Below, one piece after another: positions 25,671 to 34,825 of a stretch of DNA of 64,000 nt. A program made the position numbers and the translations under genes. Origin of the DNA: Nitrososphaerota archaeon (lineage in GTDB: Archaea; Thermoproteota; Nitrososphaeria; Nitrososphaerales; Nitrosopumilaceae). The first letter of the stretch is position 1. The number at the start of each line of letters is the position of its first letter. The stretch lies in NCBI GenBank assembly GCA_026708305.1, contig JAPOVD010000006.1:1-64000 (forward strand), given 5' to 3'. The notes under the pieces were generated by a model, which saw only the letters and a list, made by a program, of their open reading frames with translations, was not told where the DNA came from and did not search any database.

Positions 25671-26399
25671 TTATTGTTTATTATATTTTTGTATGTTATT
25701 ATTAATTATCGTATCTAGATCATTTTTATTTATTTTTTCTATTTTTTTTTCCGCAGTTGATATATATTCCATTTTTATATTTTCTGTATTTTTTTTATCC
25801 TTGTTTTTTATATTTATGGCTAACGATGCTAAAGTCATAGCATCCTCTAAATTAACATCATCAGTATAATTATTTTCAAAAAATTTTGTGACATCATCTG
25901 AATTTGCTCCTATGGCAACTGCAGCATATGATACGTATATTCCACTTGGATCTGTCATGTATATGGAACTTCCTTTTTGATCTACGCCAGCTACTATTAA
26001 TGCTACTCCATATGGGCGCACTCCTGAATATTGTGTATATCTATGAGACTGATCTGCCAAATATTTTGCTATTGTCTCTATTTCTACTGCTTCGTCATAA
26101 TTTATTCTATTGCTTTGAGAAAAAAATCTTGCGTTATCTACTTGAACACGTGCATCTGGTATGTATCCAGCTGCAGCTATTCCTACATGCTGATCAACTT
26201 GAAAAATTTTTTGTGTAATATTGGAAACTTGTAATGTTCGTGACTTTTCTTCTACTGCTAAAACTACACCGCCTTTACTTCGTATTCCTACTGCTAATGT
26301 TCCGCGATTAACTGTTTCTATGGCGTATTCCACCTGATATATCCTACCATCTGGAGAATACATAGTTGGTGTCATATCGTAACCTCTGGATGCCATCAA
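25671..26399 (-). CDS. psmA: Proteasome subunit alpha
   Basis: The alpha ring of the 20S proteasome gates substrate entry and docks the PAN or Cdc48-type ATPase. The N-terminal gate RGYDMTPTMYSPDGRIYQVE, containing the YD, YSPDGR and QVEYA elements, is diagnostic. The domain continues with TLAVGIRSKGG and GIAAAGYIPDAR. It lacks the catalytic Thr, as expected. The C-terminus is Lys/Asn-rich. A second ATG three bases downstream is an equally good start. Confidence 0.97.
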   Translation of the reverse strand: MMASRGYDMTPTMYSPDGRIYQVEYAIETVNRGTLAVGIRSKGGVVLAVEEKSRTLQVSNITQKIFQVDQHVGIAAAGYIPDARVQVDNARFFSQSNRINYDEAVEIETIAKYLADQSHRYTQYSGVRPYGVALIVAGVDQKGSSIYMTDPSGIYVSYAAVAIGANSDDVTKFFENNYTDDVNLEDAMTLASLAINIKNKDKKNTENIKMEYISTAEKKIEKINKNDLDTIINNNIQKYNKQ

Positions 26400-26465
26400 G
26401 TCACTCTTAATTTTTTTTTAGTTAATTTAAGGGTTGTTTTGTTAAAATATTTTTATACTTATTGA

Positions 26466-27737
26466 TTATGGCCAAATTCCTTTTGTTTGAAAAGCATCAA
26501 CTACCTTGTTTACTGCTACCATCATAGCTGCTTTCCTCATATCTACTTTATTTTTTTTAGATATAGTTAAAACTTCATGAAAACTCTGTATTATTTTTTT
26601 CTCCATTTTTGAAATTATTTCTTCTTTAGACCAATAATATCCAATATTGTTTTGTACCCATTCTAGATATGATATATACACACCTCCAGAATTCGCTAAT
26701 ATATCTGGTATTGTCGTGATTTTCCTATTGTGTAATATTTCATCAGCATCTGGTAGTGTTGGACCATTAGCTGCCTCTGCAATAATCTTGCATTTTACAT
26801 TACTTGCAATATGTGAGTCTATTTGATTTTCTAAAGCTGCAGGAACCAAAATATCGCATTTAGTTGTAAGTAATTCGTGGTTTGTAATTTTGTTACTCTT
26901 GCTGAAACCTACCACAGATTTATTTTTTTGTTTGTATTCAATTAACTTTTTTATATCAAATCCAGATTTGTTTATTACGGCTCCCTTTGAATCGCTTACT
27001 GCAATTATTTTGGCACCCATTTTTTCTAAATATTCTGCAACAAAAATTCCGGCATTTCCAAAGCCTTGAATTATTATACATGCTCCAGAAATTTTCATTT
27101 TTATGCTTTTTACAGCTTCCCTTATACAATATACGCATCCTAACCCTGTAGCCACATCTCTCGCTAAAGAACCTCCTTGATTTATCGGCTTGCCTGTAAT
27201 CACACTTGGTTCATATGTTCCATGCAATTTACTAAAAGTGTCCATTATTTGTGTCATTTCGGTGCTTGTTGTGTATACATCTGGAGCTGGTATATCCTTT
27301 TTTGGACCTATGATTTCAGATATTGCATAAGCAAACCTCCTAGTTATTCTTTCCATTTCACCAGCGCTTAATTTTTCTTTCTTTGGATTTACAAAAACAC
27401 CACCTTTAGCACCTCCAAATGGAACATCAATAATAGCACATTTCCATGTCATCCATGCAGATAATGCCATAACTTCACGTTCCATATATTCTACACCGCC
27501 ATCTGGATCAAAAAACCTTATACCGCCTTTATACGGTCCTCTATCATTATTATGTTGACTCCTAAACCCTGTAAATATTCTTATATTGCCATCGTCCATC
27601 TTCACAGGTAATTTAACTTTGAGTACTTTATTTGGTTGTTCTAAATATTGTCGTAATTCTTTGCTAATTCCTAATAGATCACATGCGTCATAAAGCTGCT
27701 GTGTCGCATTTTTCCAAGGATCTAATAAAGGTGCCAA
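26466..27737 (-). CDS. gdhA: Glutamate dehydrogenase
   Basis: GdhA interconverts 2-oxoglutarate plus ammonium and glutamate, a main entry of ammonium into amino acids. The substrate region GPYKGGIRF, the catalytic PFGGAKGGVFVNP and the dinucleotide loop QGFGNAGIFVAEYL are present. The 423-residue length is that of hexameric archaeal enzymes. The gene is divergent from the acyl-CoA synthetase across a 168-base promoter region. The cofactor (NAD or NADP) is not certain. Confidence 0.96.
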   Translation of the reverse strand: MAPLLDPWKNATQQLYDACDLLGISKELRQYLEQPNKVLKVKLPVKMDDGNIRIFTGFRSQHNNDRGPYKGGIRFFDPDGGVEYMEREVMALSAWMTWKCAIIDVPFGGAKGGVFVNPKKEKLSAGEMERITRRFAYAISEIIGPKKDIPAPDVYTTSTEMTQIMDTFSKLHGTYEPSVITGKPINQGGSLARDVATGLGCVYCIREAVKSIKMKISGACIIIQGFGNAGIFVAEYLEKMGAKIIAVSDSKGAVINKSGFDIKKLIEYKQKNKSVVGFSKSNKITNHELLTTKCDILVPAALENQIDSHIASNVKCKIIAEAANGPTLPDADEILHNRKITTIPDILANSGGVYISYLEWVQNNIGYYWSKEEIISKMEKKIIQSFHEVLTISKKNKVDMRKAAMMVAVNKVVDAFQTKGIWP

Positions 27738-27818
27738 GTGAATATAATTTGTTTATCTATGATCTATTTAAATTTATTACTTGAAGTTTGAATCTCATTT
27801 TCAACAAACAAATTAAAA

Positions 27819-27857
27819 ATTCATTAATTAATGTAAATACACTATTCATTAATTATG
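27819..27857. promoter_or_regulatory. Near-palindromic direct repeats upstream of the carbon-fixation genes
   Basis: ATTCATTAATTA occurs at 27819-27830 and 27844-27855, 25 bases apart. The first copy contains the perfect 12-bp palindrome CATTAATTAATG (27822-27833); the second is one base shorter. A BRE/TATA-like element follows at about 27865-27880, about 26-30 bases before the ATG at 27906. A regulator site for the divergent gdhA/synthetase promoters is plausible, but the A/T-rich context tempers this. Confidence 0.35.
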
Positions 27858-27905
27858 CTAATTTGATTAAAGTTTAAATAATAATTTATTGTTTGTTCGA
27901 TAATC

Positions 27906-30014
27906 ATGGATTATGTTAAAAAAATCTTTGATGATGCAATGAAAATGGATCATAAAATAATAACAGAAGACATATCTAAAACAATTTTAAAAAAATATGA
28001 CATTTCTGTACCGGAATTTGCATTAGCCAAATCGTCAACAGAAGCTGTTAATGCAGCTAAAAAAATAGGTTTTCCATTGGTAATGAAAATAGTTTCTTCA
28101 CAAATATTACATAAAACTGATGTAGGTGGAGTAAAAGTAGGTTTAAACAAAATAAAAGATGTAAAAAACACATTTGACGAAATGAGTAAGATCCCCGCAA
28201 AACAGGGTATTAAAAAGTTTGATGGCGTCCTGATCGAAAAAATGTCTCCTAACGGTATCGAATTAATAATAGGTCTGAAAAATGATCCTCAGTTCGGACC
28301 CACAGTTATGGTTGGATTGGGTGGTATACTTACTGAAATATTCAAAGACGTATCATTTAGATTACTTCCAATCACAATCTCTGATGCAAAATCAATGTTA
28401 CATGAATTGAAAAGCTTTAAACTACTAAATGGATACAGAGGAAACGCACCAATAAATATAAAAATGCTTTCTAAAGCATTATTGCAAATTAGTAAGCTTG
28501 GAGTAGATAATGCAAATTATTATGAGAGTATAGATTTTAACCCAGTAATCTGTTATGAAAATTCTTATTATGTTGTGGATGCAAAAATAGTTCTTAATAA
28601 ACAAATTAGAGCAAATTCTGTTTCAAAAAAGAAACCAAATTCTACTTTTATGGAGCAATTTTTTACACCCAGATCTATTGCATTAGTTGGAGCTTCATCG
28701 ACACCTGGAAAAATAGGAAATTCTGTATTAGATAGTCTAGCTAAACATGATTATAAAGGTAAAGTTTATCCTATAAATCCTAAACAGAAAGAAATCTTGG
28801 GAATCAAGTGTTATCCTAGCTTAGATAAAATACATGCTAATGTAGATTTGGTAGTAATTTGTGTAGATTTGTCTGTAATTCCACCGATAATAGAATCTTG
28901 CTCTAAAAAAAATATTCATAATGTTGTCATTGTTTCTGGAGGTGGAAAAGAACTTGGAGGAGAAAGAGCAGAATACGAAAAACAAATTAAAAACTTGTCT
29001 TCAAAATATAAAATCAGAATAATTGGACCTAATTGTATTGGCATGTTTAATGCAGCTAATAGACTTGATTGCGCGTTTCAGGGACAAGAAAGAATGATAC
29101 GTTCAAAATTAGGACCTGTAGCATTTCTGTCTCAAAGTGGTACTATGGGAATTAGTTTCTTAGAAATAGCTGATTCATTTGGTTTATCCAAAATGATTAG
29201 CTACGGTAATAGATCTGATGTTGATGAAGCAGACATGATATGGTATCTATCTGAAGATCCACAAACAAGAGTCATTGCATTATATGTAGAAGGATTCGGT
29301 GACGGTAGAAAATTCATTAATACTGCAAAACGAGTAATGAAAACAAAAAAAAAGCCAATAGTGATATGGAAAAGTGGTAGAACTTCTGCAGGTGCTAAAC
29401 AAGCACAATCTCATACTGGTTCTCTAGGAGGTTCTAATGAAATTATTATGGGTGCATTTAAACAATTTGATATAATATCTGTCAATAGTTATCAAGAACT
29501 TACTGGAGTGGTAAAGGCTTTATCATGGCAGCCTGCTGCAAAGGGTAATCGTGTTGCTTTATGCAGTAATGGTGCTGGACCAATGATTGGTGCAATAGAT
29601 CATTTCGATAAGTTAGGACTGAAATTAGCACAAGTAGGAAAAAAGACACTTCAAAATATGAGATCTCATTTTCCACCAACTTACGTAATAGGAAACGGTA
29701 ATCCTATTGATGTTACTGGAGGTGCTAATGCCAGTGATTATAAATTTACTATAGAACAATTTATTGATGATCCTAATGTAGACATAATAATGCCCTGGTT
29801 TGTATTTCAAGACGATCCATTAGAAGAAACTATTATTCAGTATTTGTCTGAATTGAATGGCAAAAAACCAATACTTGTAGGAGGAAATGGCGGTCCTTAT
29901 ACACAAAAAATATCCAAATTAATTGAAAAAGAACACGTTCCAGTTTATGACGATATAAGAACATGGGTTGCTGCCGCATCAGCTTTGTCACAATGGGGTA
30001 AAAATAGTATATAG
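27906..30014 (+). CDS. ADP-forming acyl-CoA synthetase, probable 3-hydroxypropionyl-CoA synthetase
   Basis: The enzyme couples ATP to acyl-CoA formation, releasing ADP plus phosphate. The order is ATP-grasp domain first (about residues 1-230, with [16 protein letters not shown]), then the CoA-binding domain ([13 protein letters not shown]) and the succinyl-CoA-ligase-like part. The phospho-histidine is H503 in SHTGSLGG. Thaumarchaea use such ADP-forming enzymes for 3-hydroxypropionate and 4-hydroxybutyrate in the energy-efficient HP/HB cycle. Adjacency to the enoyl-CoA hydratase, as in Nitrosopumilus, favours 3-hydroxypropionate. A 4-hydroxybutyrate or acetate role cannot be excluded. Confidence 0.85.
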   Translation: MDYVKKIFDDAMKMDHKIITEDISKTILKKYDISVPEFALAKSSTEAVNAAKKIGFPLVMKIVSSQILHKTDVGGVKVGLNKIKDVKNTFDEMSKIPAKQGIKKFDGVLIEKMSPNGIELIIGLKNDPQFGPTVMVGLGGILTEIFKDVSFRLLPITISDAKSMLHELKSFKLLNGYRGNAPINIKMLSKALLQISKLGVDNANYYESIDFNPVICYENSYYVVDAKIVLNKQIRANSVSKKKPNSTFMEQFFTPRSIALVGASSTPGKIGNSVLDSLAKHDYKGKVYPINPKQKEILGIKCYPSLDKIHANVDLVVICVDLSVIPPIIESCSKKNIHNVVIVSGGGKELGGERAEYEKQIKNLSSKYKIRIIGPNCIGMFNAANRLDCAFQGQERMIRSKLGPVAFLSQSGTMGISFLEIADSFGLSKMISYGNRSDVDEADMIWYLSEDPQTRVIALYVEGFGDGRKFINTAKRVMKTKKKPIVIWKSGRTSAGAKQAQSHTGSLGGSNEIIMGAFKQFDIISVNSYQELTGVVKALSWQPAAKGNRVALCSNGAGPMIGAIDHFDKLGLKLAQVGKKTLQNMRSHFPPTYVIGNGNPIDVTGGANASDYKFTIEQFIDDPNVDIIMPWFVFQDDPLEETIIQYLSELNGKKPILVGGNGGPYTQKISKLIEKEHVPVYDDIRTWVAAASALSQWGKNSI

Positions 30015-30051
30015 TATAAACACTTAAGTCTCATACTGCTAATCAATCCTC

Positions 30052-30822
30052 ATGTCATTACTCATCACATCGATCGATGAAAGCGGAATTTGTTTAATTA
30101 AAATAAATAGACCTGATAAACTTAACGCAATGAATGTGGATGTCGCAAATGAGCTTATAAAATTCTTAAATGAAATAGAAAATAATGAAACCGTGAAAGT
30201 TATTGTAATAACAGGTGTCGGTAATAAAGCTTTTTCTGCAGGAGCTGATATAGAATATATGTACAAAATATCAGCTGATCAATCTGAACAATATGCAAAA
30301 TTAGGACAATTATTAACTACAACAGTAGAAAACATAAAACAACCTACAATTGCTGCAATAAATGGATTTGCATTAGGTGGAGGATGCGAGCTTGCATTAT
30401 CTTGTGATATCCGATTAGCTTCTAATAATGCTCAAATGGGACAACCTGAAGTTACTTTAGGTATACCACCTGGTTGGGGAGGAACACAGCGTTTAATGAA
30501 AATAATTGGAATGGCAAAATCCAAAGAACTTATTTTTAGTGGGAGATTGGTTAATGCTAATGAAGCTCAGTCTATTGGTCTAGTTAATGATATTGTTGAA
30601 CCTGATCTATTGTTGGATCAATCTATAAAAATGGCAAAAATAATAGCTGCCAATTCTGTGATGGGAGTTCGTATGTCTAAAATAGCTATTAATAAAGGCA
30701 GTAATACAGATTTGAACACTGGTCTCAATATAGAATTATTGGCATGGAGAAATTGTTTTACACATGAAGATAGAAAAAACAGAATGGAAGAATTTGTTAA
30801 TAAATCAAAAAAACCCAAATAA
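30052..30822 (+). CDS. Enoyl-CoA hydratase family; probable 3-hydroxypropionyl-CoA dehydratase/crotonyl-CoA hydratase
   Basis: This crotonase-fold enzyme has both catalytic glutamates, E113 ([11 protein letters not shown]) and E133 (QPEVTLG), spaced 20 apart as in rat enoyl-CoA hydratase. The oxyanion region is [12 protein letters not shown]. In thaumarchaea one such enzyme serves both 3-hydroxypropionyl-CoA dehydration and crotonyl-CoA hydration in the HP/HB cycle. Placement 37 bases after the ADP-forming synthetase supports this. The length of 256 residues is normal. Confidence 0.88.
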   Translation: MSLLITSIDESGICLIKINRPDKLNAMNVDVANELIKFLNEIENNETVKVIVITGVGNKAFSAGADIEYMYKISADQSEQYAKLGQLLTTTVENIKQPTIAAINGFALGGGCELALSCDIRLASNNAQMGQPEVTLGIPPGWGGTQRLMKIIGMAKSKELIFSGRLVNANEAQSIGLVNDIVEPDLLLDQSIKMAKIIAANSVMGVRMSKIAINKGSNTDLNTGLNIELLAWRNCFTHEDRKNRMEEFVNKSKKPK

Positions 30823-30872
30823 TTTTTTGGTTGGAAAGATTATTATAGTTATGGTATTCAATATTTATTAGT

Positions 30873-31226
30873 ATGATTAATGATTGTAATACACAAAAAA
30901 TTATTACTGTTACTCCTAAAGCTGCAGAAAAAATACAAGAATTCATGAAAGATGAAAAAGATAATCCTGAATATTTGAGAGTATATGTTCAAGGTGGTGG
31001 TTGTTCTGGTCTTTCATATGGTATGGGTTTTGAATCTAAACCAGATCATGATGATAAGATCATAGAAGAGCAAGGCGTGAAGCTGCTTGTTGATAGTTAT
31101 AGCGAAGAACATTTGAAAGGTGCTAACGTTGATTATATCGAAAGTTTAATGGGTTCTGGTTTTAAAATAAATAATCCTAACGTAACAAAATCATGTTCTT
31201 GTGGACATTCGTTTAGCACAGAATAA
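30873..31226 (+). CDS. IscA/ErpA-type Fe-S cluster carrier
   Basis: A-type carriers hold and pass on [2Fe-2S] or [4Fe-4S] clusters. The three cluster cysteines lie in GGGCSGLSYG and the terminal SCSCGHSF. The length of 117 residues is typical. The gene follows the carbon-fixation pair in the same direction; the HP/HB cycle needs an Fe-S dehydratase, but the association may be only positional. Confidence 0.92.
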   Translation: MINDCNTQKIITVTPKAAEKIQEFMKDEKDNPEYLRVYVQGGGCSGLSYGMGFESKPDHDDKIIEEQGVKLLVDSYSEEHLKGANVDYIESLMGSGFKINNPNVTKSCSCGHSFSTE

Positions 31227-31280
31227 AGCTATATTTGTGTTAAATAAGTTACGTATTTAATTAACTTTAATTCATTAATA

Positions 31281-31290
31281 TGTGTACACA
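31281..31290. promoter_or_regulatory. 10-bp perfect palindrome upstream of dnaG
   Basis: TGTGTACACA is a perfect palindrome in the 90-base leader before dnaG. Downstream, GAGGAG at 31303-31308 lies 8 bases before the GTG start and looks like a Shine-Dalgarno site, so this message probably has a leader. The palindrome is short and its role is unproven. Confidence 0.25.
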
Positions 31291-31316
31291 AAACTGATAT
31301 TTGAGGAGTTGTTAAC

Positions 31317-32462
31317 GTGTTGCCACAATCGGGAATTGTTAAATATAATGTTAGATTATCTTTTGAAGTAGATGGATTAGTAGAACGAGCTGATCTTATT
31401 GGCGCTATATTTGGTCAAACAGAAGGATTATTGGGACCAGAAATGAATCTTAATGAGCTACAAAGAATATCTAAAGTAGGAAGAATAGAAGTAAATACAT
31501 CCACTACTACTAATACTACTTTGGGAAGCGCACTTATTCCTATGAGCACTGACATTGACACTTGTGCTTTATTAGCTGCTGCTATTGAAAGTATAGACAA
31601 AGTAGGTCCATTTGATTGTCATTTTAAATTGATATCTATAGATGACGTTAGAGCTTCCAAAAAAGATGACATAGTAAGACGTGCTAAAGAAATTAAACAG
31701 AAATGGTCCACCAAAACTATAAGTGAGGGAGATACAATGTTGAAAGTAATACATGAATCCAGCTCTAACAAATTAACCACATATGGTAAAGAAAAACTAC
31801 CATGTGGACCTGGTATATTTAACTCAAATTGGATAGTATTGGTTGAAGGGAGAGCAGATGTGATAAATCTTCTTAGATCTGGATACGATAATGCTATTGC
31901 AATAGAAGGAGCCAAAATAGATGAATCTATAAAAGAATTATGCGATTCTAAAGACAAAGTTGTAGCATTCTTAGATGGTGATAGAGCAGGTGGATTTATA
32001 CTAAAAGAATTAAAATCTATTGTGCACATAGATGTGATACATCGTGCTTACGATGGAGTGGAAGTAGAAGAATTAACACCACAACAAATTGTTGATATTC
32101 TTAAAAACACATCTAATGAGCTAAATCAAAATTCTAAATATAATAATATTGATGAAAATACACAAATTGTAGATTTAGTAACTAAGATTTATCCTAAATT
32201 AAATGAAACATTAGAAGCTATAGCAATAGACGATAATCAAAAAGAAGTTTTTAAAGTTCCAATTAGCGAATTAGTGAATAAATTATCAACACACACTAGC
32301 ATAAAATATCTTATTTTGGATGGAATAATAACACAGAGGTTGTTGGATGAAGCGAAGCAAATTGGCATTAATTATATAGTAGGTCATAGGATCGCTAAAT
32401 TGGATAACAGTAATGGAATGTATCTAAAAACATTTTCTCAATTAGGTTTGACATCAAATTAA
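31317..32462 (+). CDS. dnaG: Archaeal DnaG-type primase/exosome-associated protein
   Basis: Archaeal DnaG has a TOPRIM fold and is known both as a primase and as an RNA-exosome subunit. The N-terminal GAIFGQTEGLLGPEMNLNELQ region (read here as FGQTEGLLG plus following residues) is diagnostic. The TOPRIM domain shows WIVLVEGRADVINLL and VAFLDGDRAGG, supplying Glu and Asp metal ligands. At 381 residues it is close to the family length. The GTG start is supported by a Shine-Dalgarno-like GAGGAG. Its stop overlaps the next ATG by one base. Confidence 0.95.
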   Translation: MLPQSGIVKYNVRLSFEVDGLVERADLIGAIFGQTEGLLGPEMNLNELQRISKVGRIEVNTSTTTNTTLGSALIPMSTDIDTCALLAAAIESIDKVGPFDCHFKLISIDDVRASKKDDIVRRAKEIKQKWSTKTISEGDTMLKVIHESSSNKLTTYGKEKLPCGPGIFNSNWIVLVEGRADVINLLRSGYDNAIAIEGAKIDESIKELCDSKDKVVAFLDGDRAGGFILKELKSIVHIDVIHRAYDGVEVEELTPQQIVDILKNTSNELNQNSKYNNIDENTQIVDLVTKIYPKLNETLEAIAIDDNQKEVFKVPISELVNKLSTHTSIKYLILDGIITQRLLDEAKQIGINYIVGHRIAKLDNSNGMYLKTFSQLGLTSN

Positions 32463-33148
32463 TGATAAATCTAAAAATACAACATCTTATGACACTTATG
32501 TACTTGCTAACAATAGGAGCAAAAAATAATTTTAGGCCGATTACTACCATCTCACTTGGTAAGCATATTAATAAATCCCAACAGGCCGCATCTAAACATC
32601 TATCTGAACTAGAAAAAAACAAATACATTAAAAGAATAACAAGAGGTAAAAATACATATGTTAAGATTACTGATAATGGTTACAATGAAATAAAAACGAT
32701 GTCTAATTTGCTGAACAATAGCCTCAGTTCTTCATTGTTATCATTCATAGAGTTACAAGGATTGTTGATTTCAGGTATGGGTGAAGGTGCATATTATATG
32801 TCTTTACGTGGCTATACGGATCAATTTAAATCAAAGATAGGCTACATCCCATTTCCTGGAACCTTAAATATCAAGCTAAATGATGTAATATACTTAGATA
32901 CAATTAAACAAATATGTGAATCAAAATGTATAGTCATCAATGGATTTTCAGATGGTATAAGAACTTATGGTTGGGTAAAATGTTTTAAAGCTATTATGAA
33001 TAAATCTATAGACTGTCATTTGATCTTTTTAGAACGTACTCATCATGATAATTCTATCATAGAATTAATTTCCAAGCAAAATCTACGTCAATATGCTAAT
33101 ATATCTAACAATTCAAAAGTTACAATCAAGATTCCTGTTTATGATTAA
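32462..33148 (+). CDS. ribK: CTP-dependent riboflavin kinase with N-terminal helix-turn-helix (RbkR type)
   Basis: The C-terminal half (about residues 95-228) is the archaeal riboflavin kinase fold, with SGMGEGAYYMSLRGY and the FPGTLNIKL motif, which makes FMN using CTP. The N-terminal 85 residues are a winged helix (SLGKHINKSQQAASKHLSEL), giving the RbkR architecture of a combined transcription factor and enzyme. The ATG overlaps the dnaG stop. The next gene, convergent, is an FAD synthase, so both steps from riboflavin to FAD are neighbours. Confidence 0.93.
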   Translation: MINLKIQHLMTLMYLLTIGAKNNFRPITTISLGKHINKSQQAASKHLSELEKNKYIKRITRGKNTYVKITDNGYNEIKTMSNLLNNSLSSSLLSFIELQGLLISGMGEGAYYMSLRGYTDQFKSKIGYIPFPGTLNIKLNDVIYLDTIKQICESKCIVINGFSDGIRTYGWVKCFKAIMNKSIDCHLIFLERTHHDNSIIELISKQNLRQYANISNNSKVTIKIPVYD

Positions 33149-33758
33149 TCTTATATTTTGTTTCTATTTTTGAACTAGAAATCTCTGGTACCGGAGAAAA
33201 AAGTCTTGTAATTTCAACATTTAAGTTCAATTTTTTACATTCTTCTATGATGGATTTTTCTTGATGTAGTTGATCGTATCCTAGAGCAATAATTTCTGGG
33301 TTTATATTTTTAACTGTTATAAACATATTGTTTTCGTTGCCAATAATCCCAAAATCTACCATTTTTAATGAATTAATTAATAGACATCTTTGTTTTTGAT
33401 TATGTAAAGATGATTTTTTCTTTAATGTTAGTACCGTCTTATCAGTTGCTACTACTACGATCAAAATGTCTCCTAATGATTTGGCTAAATTTAGAGTATG
33501 TATATGTCCTGGATGAATTATATCAAAAACTCCCCCAGTTAATATTACTTTTATAGACGCTCTACCTTTGTTTGTTAATGTTTGTTTGTCACTATCTACA
33601 AACTCATTTTTTATAAGATTCTTTAATCTTAAATTTATACAATCTTCAATATAGCTGTTTTTGTTTACATCCATAAATTTAGTAAATTTTAAAGTCTTTG
33701 CTATTGAATTTACATATATTGAAGACATAATAATTTTGTCTATTTTGTTCAATTTCAA
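33126..33758 (-). CDS. ribL: FAD synthase (RibL type) with N-terminal helix-turn-helix-like extension
   Basis: The cytidylyltransferase-like fold adenylates FMN to FAD. The signatures are GGVFDIIHPGHIHTL (the HxGH motif) and the terminal ISSSKI. Archaeal RibL is usually about 150 residues; this protein has about 67 extra N-terminal residues ending LTNKGR, a phrase common at the end of winged helices. The extension may be a regulatory DNA-binding or dimer domain. It is convergent with ribK and overlaps it by 23 bases. FAD specificity is inferred from family and context. Confidence 0.82.
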   Translation of the reverse strand: MKLNKIDKIIMSSIYVNSIAKTLKFTKFMDVNKNSYIEDCINLRLKNLIKNEFVDSDKQTLTNKGRASIKVILTGGVFDIIHPGHIHTLNLAKSLGDILIVVVATDKTVLTLKKKSSLHNQKQRCLLINSLKMVDFGIIGNENNMFITVKNINPEIIALGYDQLHQEKSIIEECKKLNLNVEITRLFSPVPEISSSKIETKYKINHKQES

Positions 33759-33784
33759 TTATATTCACTAATATTATTATGGCA

Positions 33785-34825
33785 TCAATCAAATCTTTTA
33801 AGTTTTGCATTATTATGAATTGCAATTAACGCATCGATTAATCCTTCTGCATATCCAATACTTAACATTGCTATTTCATTATGTCCATCTGAAAAAAAAT
33901 TCTCAGCATCTTTTGCATATGATTCTGCATTTTCTATTATGTTTAATAATTTTTTTTCATTATAATGAAGTTTTAACTGTTTTGACACAATATTTAATTT
34001 TGGAACGTATTTATTTAATAGCCGTTCTGTTGTTGTTTGTATTTTGTCAGAATTACTCTGTGGTGGATCCACACATGTAAGCAAATTTTTTATTGCGTCA
34101 TATTCTGTAAAATGTAAGTTTCCTATTATTATTATGGTATGTGGAGGCTCGTTAAAATCAATTTTGAGTAAATTTGATATTTTGCCTGCTATTATATTCT
34201 GATTGTCCAAACCCACACGTGAAGCAACAATCGCATACGTAGACTCATTTATAATGTTTGTTTTGTGTACTTTTTCTATCTTTAATAAATTTTTTAAAGC
34301 AATTTTTGGATCCAAAAAAAAATTTTTTTCGTGGTTAAATTCTAAAAGCAAAACACTATGATTATTTTCTATCATGTTTTTATAAATGACATTATACGGA
34401 GTCATCATCATTTTTAATTCGTTTGTTATAGTAGCTACTCGTCCTATTTTATAATAATGTAATCCACATTCTCCAACAATAGCTGTTATGGATGAAGATG
34501 CATGAATCGTTTTGGTTATTATTTTTTCTTTATTTGCCCTAATTCTCAGATCATAATGAGTGGTAGCTATATATGGATCTCCATAAGTTAAAATTGTGAC
34601 ATTATCGTGTTTTGCTTGTTCTAAAATTTCATTCCCATCTTCTATGAACCATCGTTTTGTTAGTATGACATTGGGACTTAATTTTTTAATATTGTTTATG
34701 GTGATAACATTAATTGGACTTGTAAATTGTTCTAAATATACAAAACGTGATTTTTTGATTATATTTATAGAGTATAATGGTAATGATCCATACCCGCTTA
34801 TTCCGATTCCTATAAAATAAAGCAT
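33785..34825 (-). CDS. dphB: Diphthine synthase fused to a DUF357-like domain
   Basis: DphB methylates the 3-amino-3-carboxypropyl histidine of elongation factor 2 on the way to diphthamide. The TP-methylase fold is clear in MLYFIGIGISGYGSLPL, ILTYGDPYIATTH and the MMTPYNVI region (residues 1 to about 260). The last 70 residues (AESYAKDAENFFSDGHN, then YAEGLIDALIAI) resemble DUF357, normally a separate small archaeal protein. Standalone DphB is about 260 residues, so 346 indicates a fusion. It begins directly after the lysK stop. Confidence 0.88.
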   Translation of the reverse strand: MLYFIGIGISGYGSLPLYSINIIKKSRFVYLEQFTSPINVITINNIKKLSPNVILTKRWFIEDGNEILEQAKHDNVTILTYGDPYIATTHYDLRIRANKEKIITKTIHASSSITAIVGECGLHYYKIGRVATITNELKMMMTPYNVIYKNMIENNHSVLLLEFNHEKNFFLDPKIALKNLLKIEKVHKTNIINESTYAIVASRVGLDNQNIIAGKISNLLKIDFNEPPHTIIIIGNLHFTEYDAIKNLLTCVDPPQSNSDKIQTTTERLLNKYVPKLNIVSKQLKLHYNEKKLLNIIENAESYAKDAENFFSDGHNEIAMLSIGYAEGLIDALIAIHNNAKLKRFD

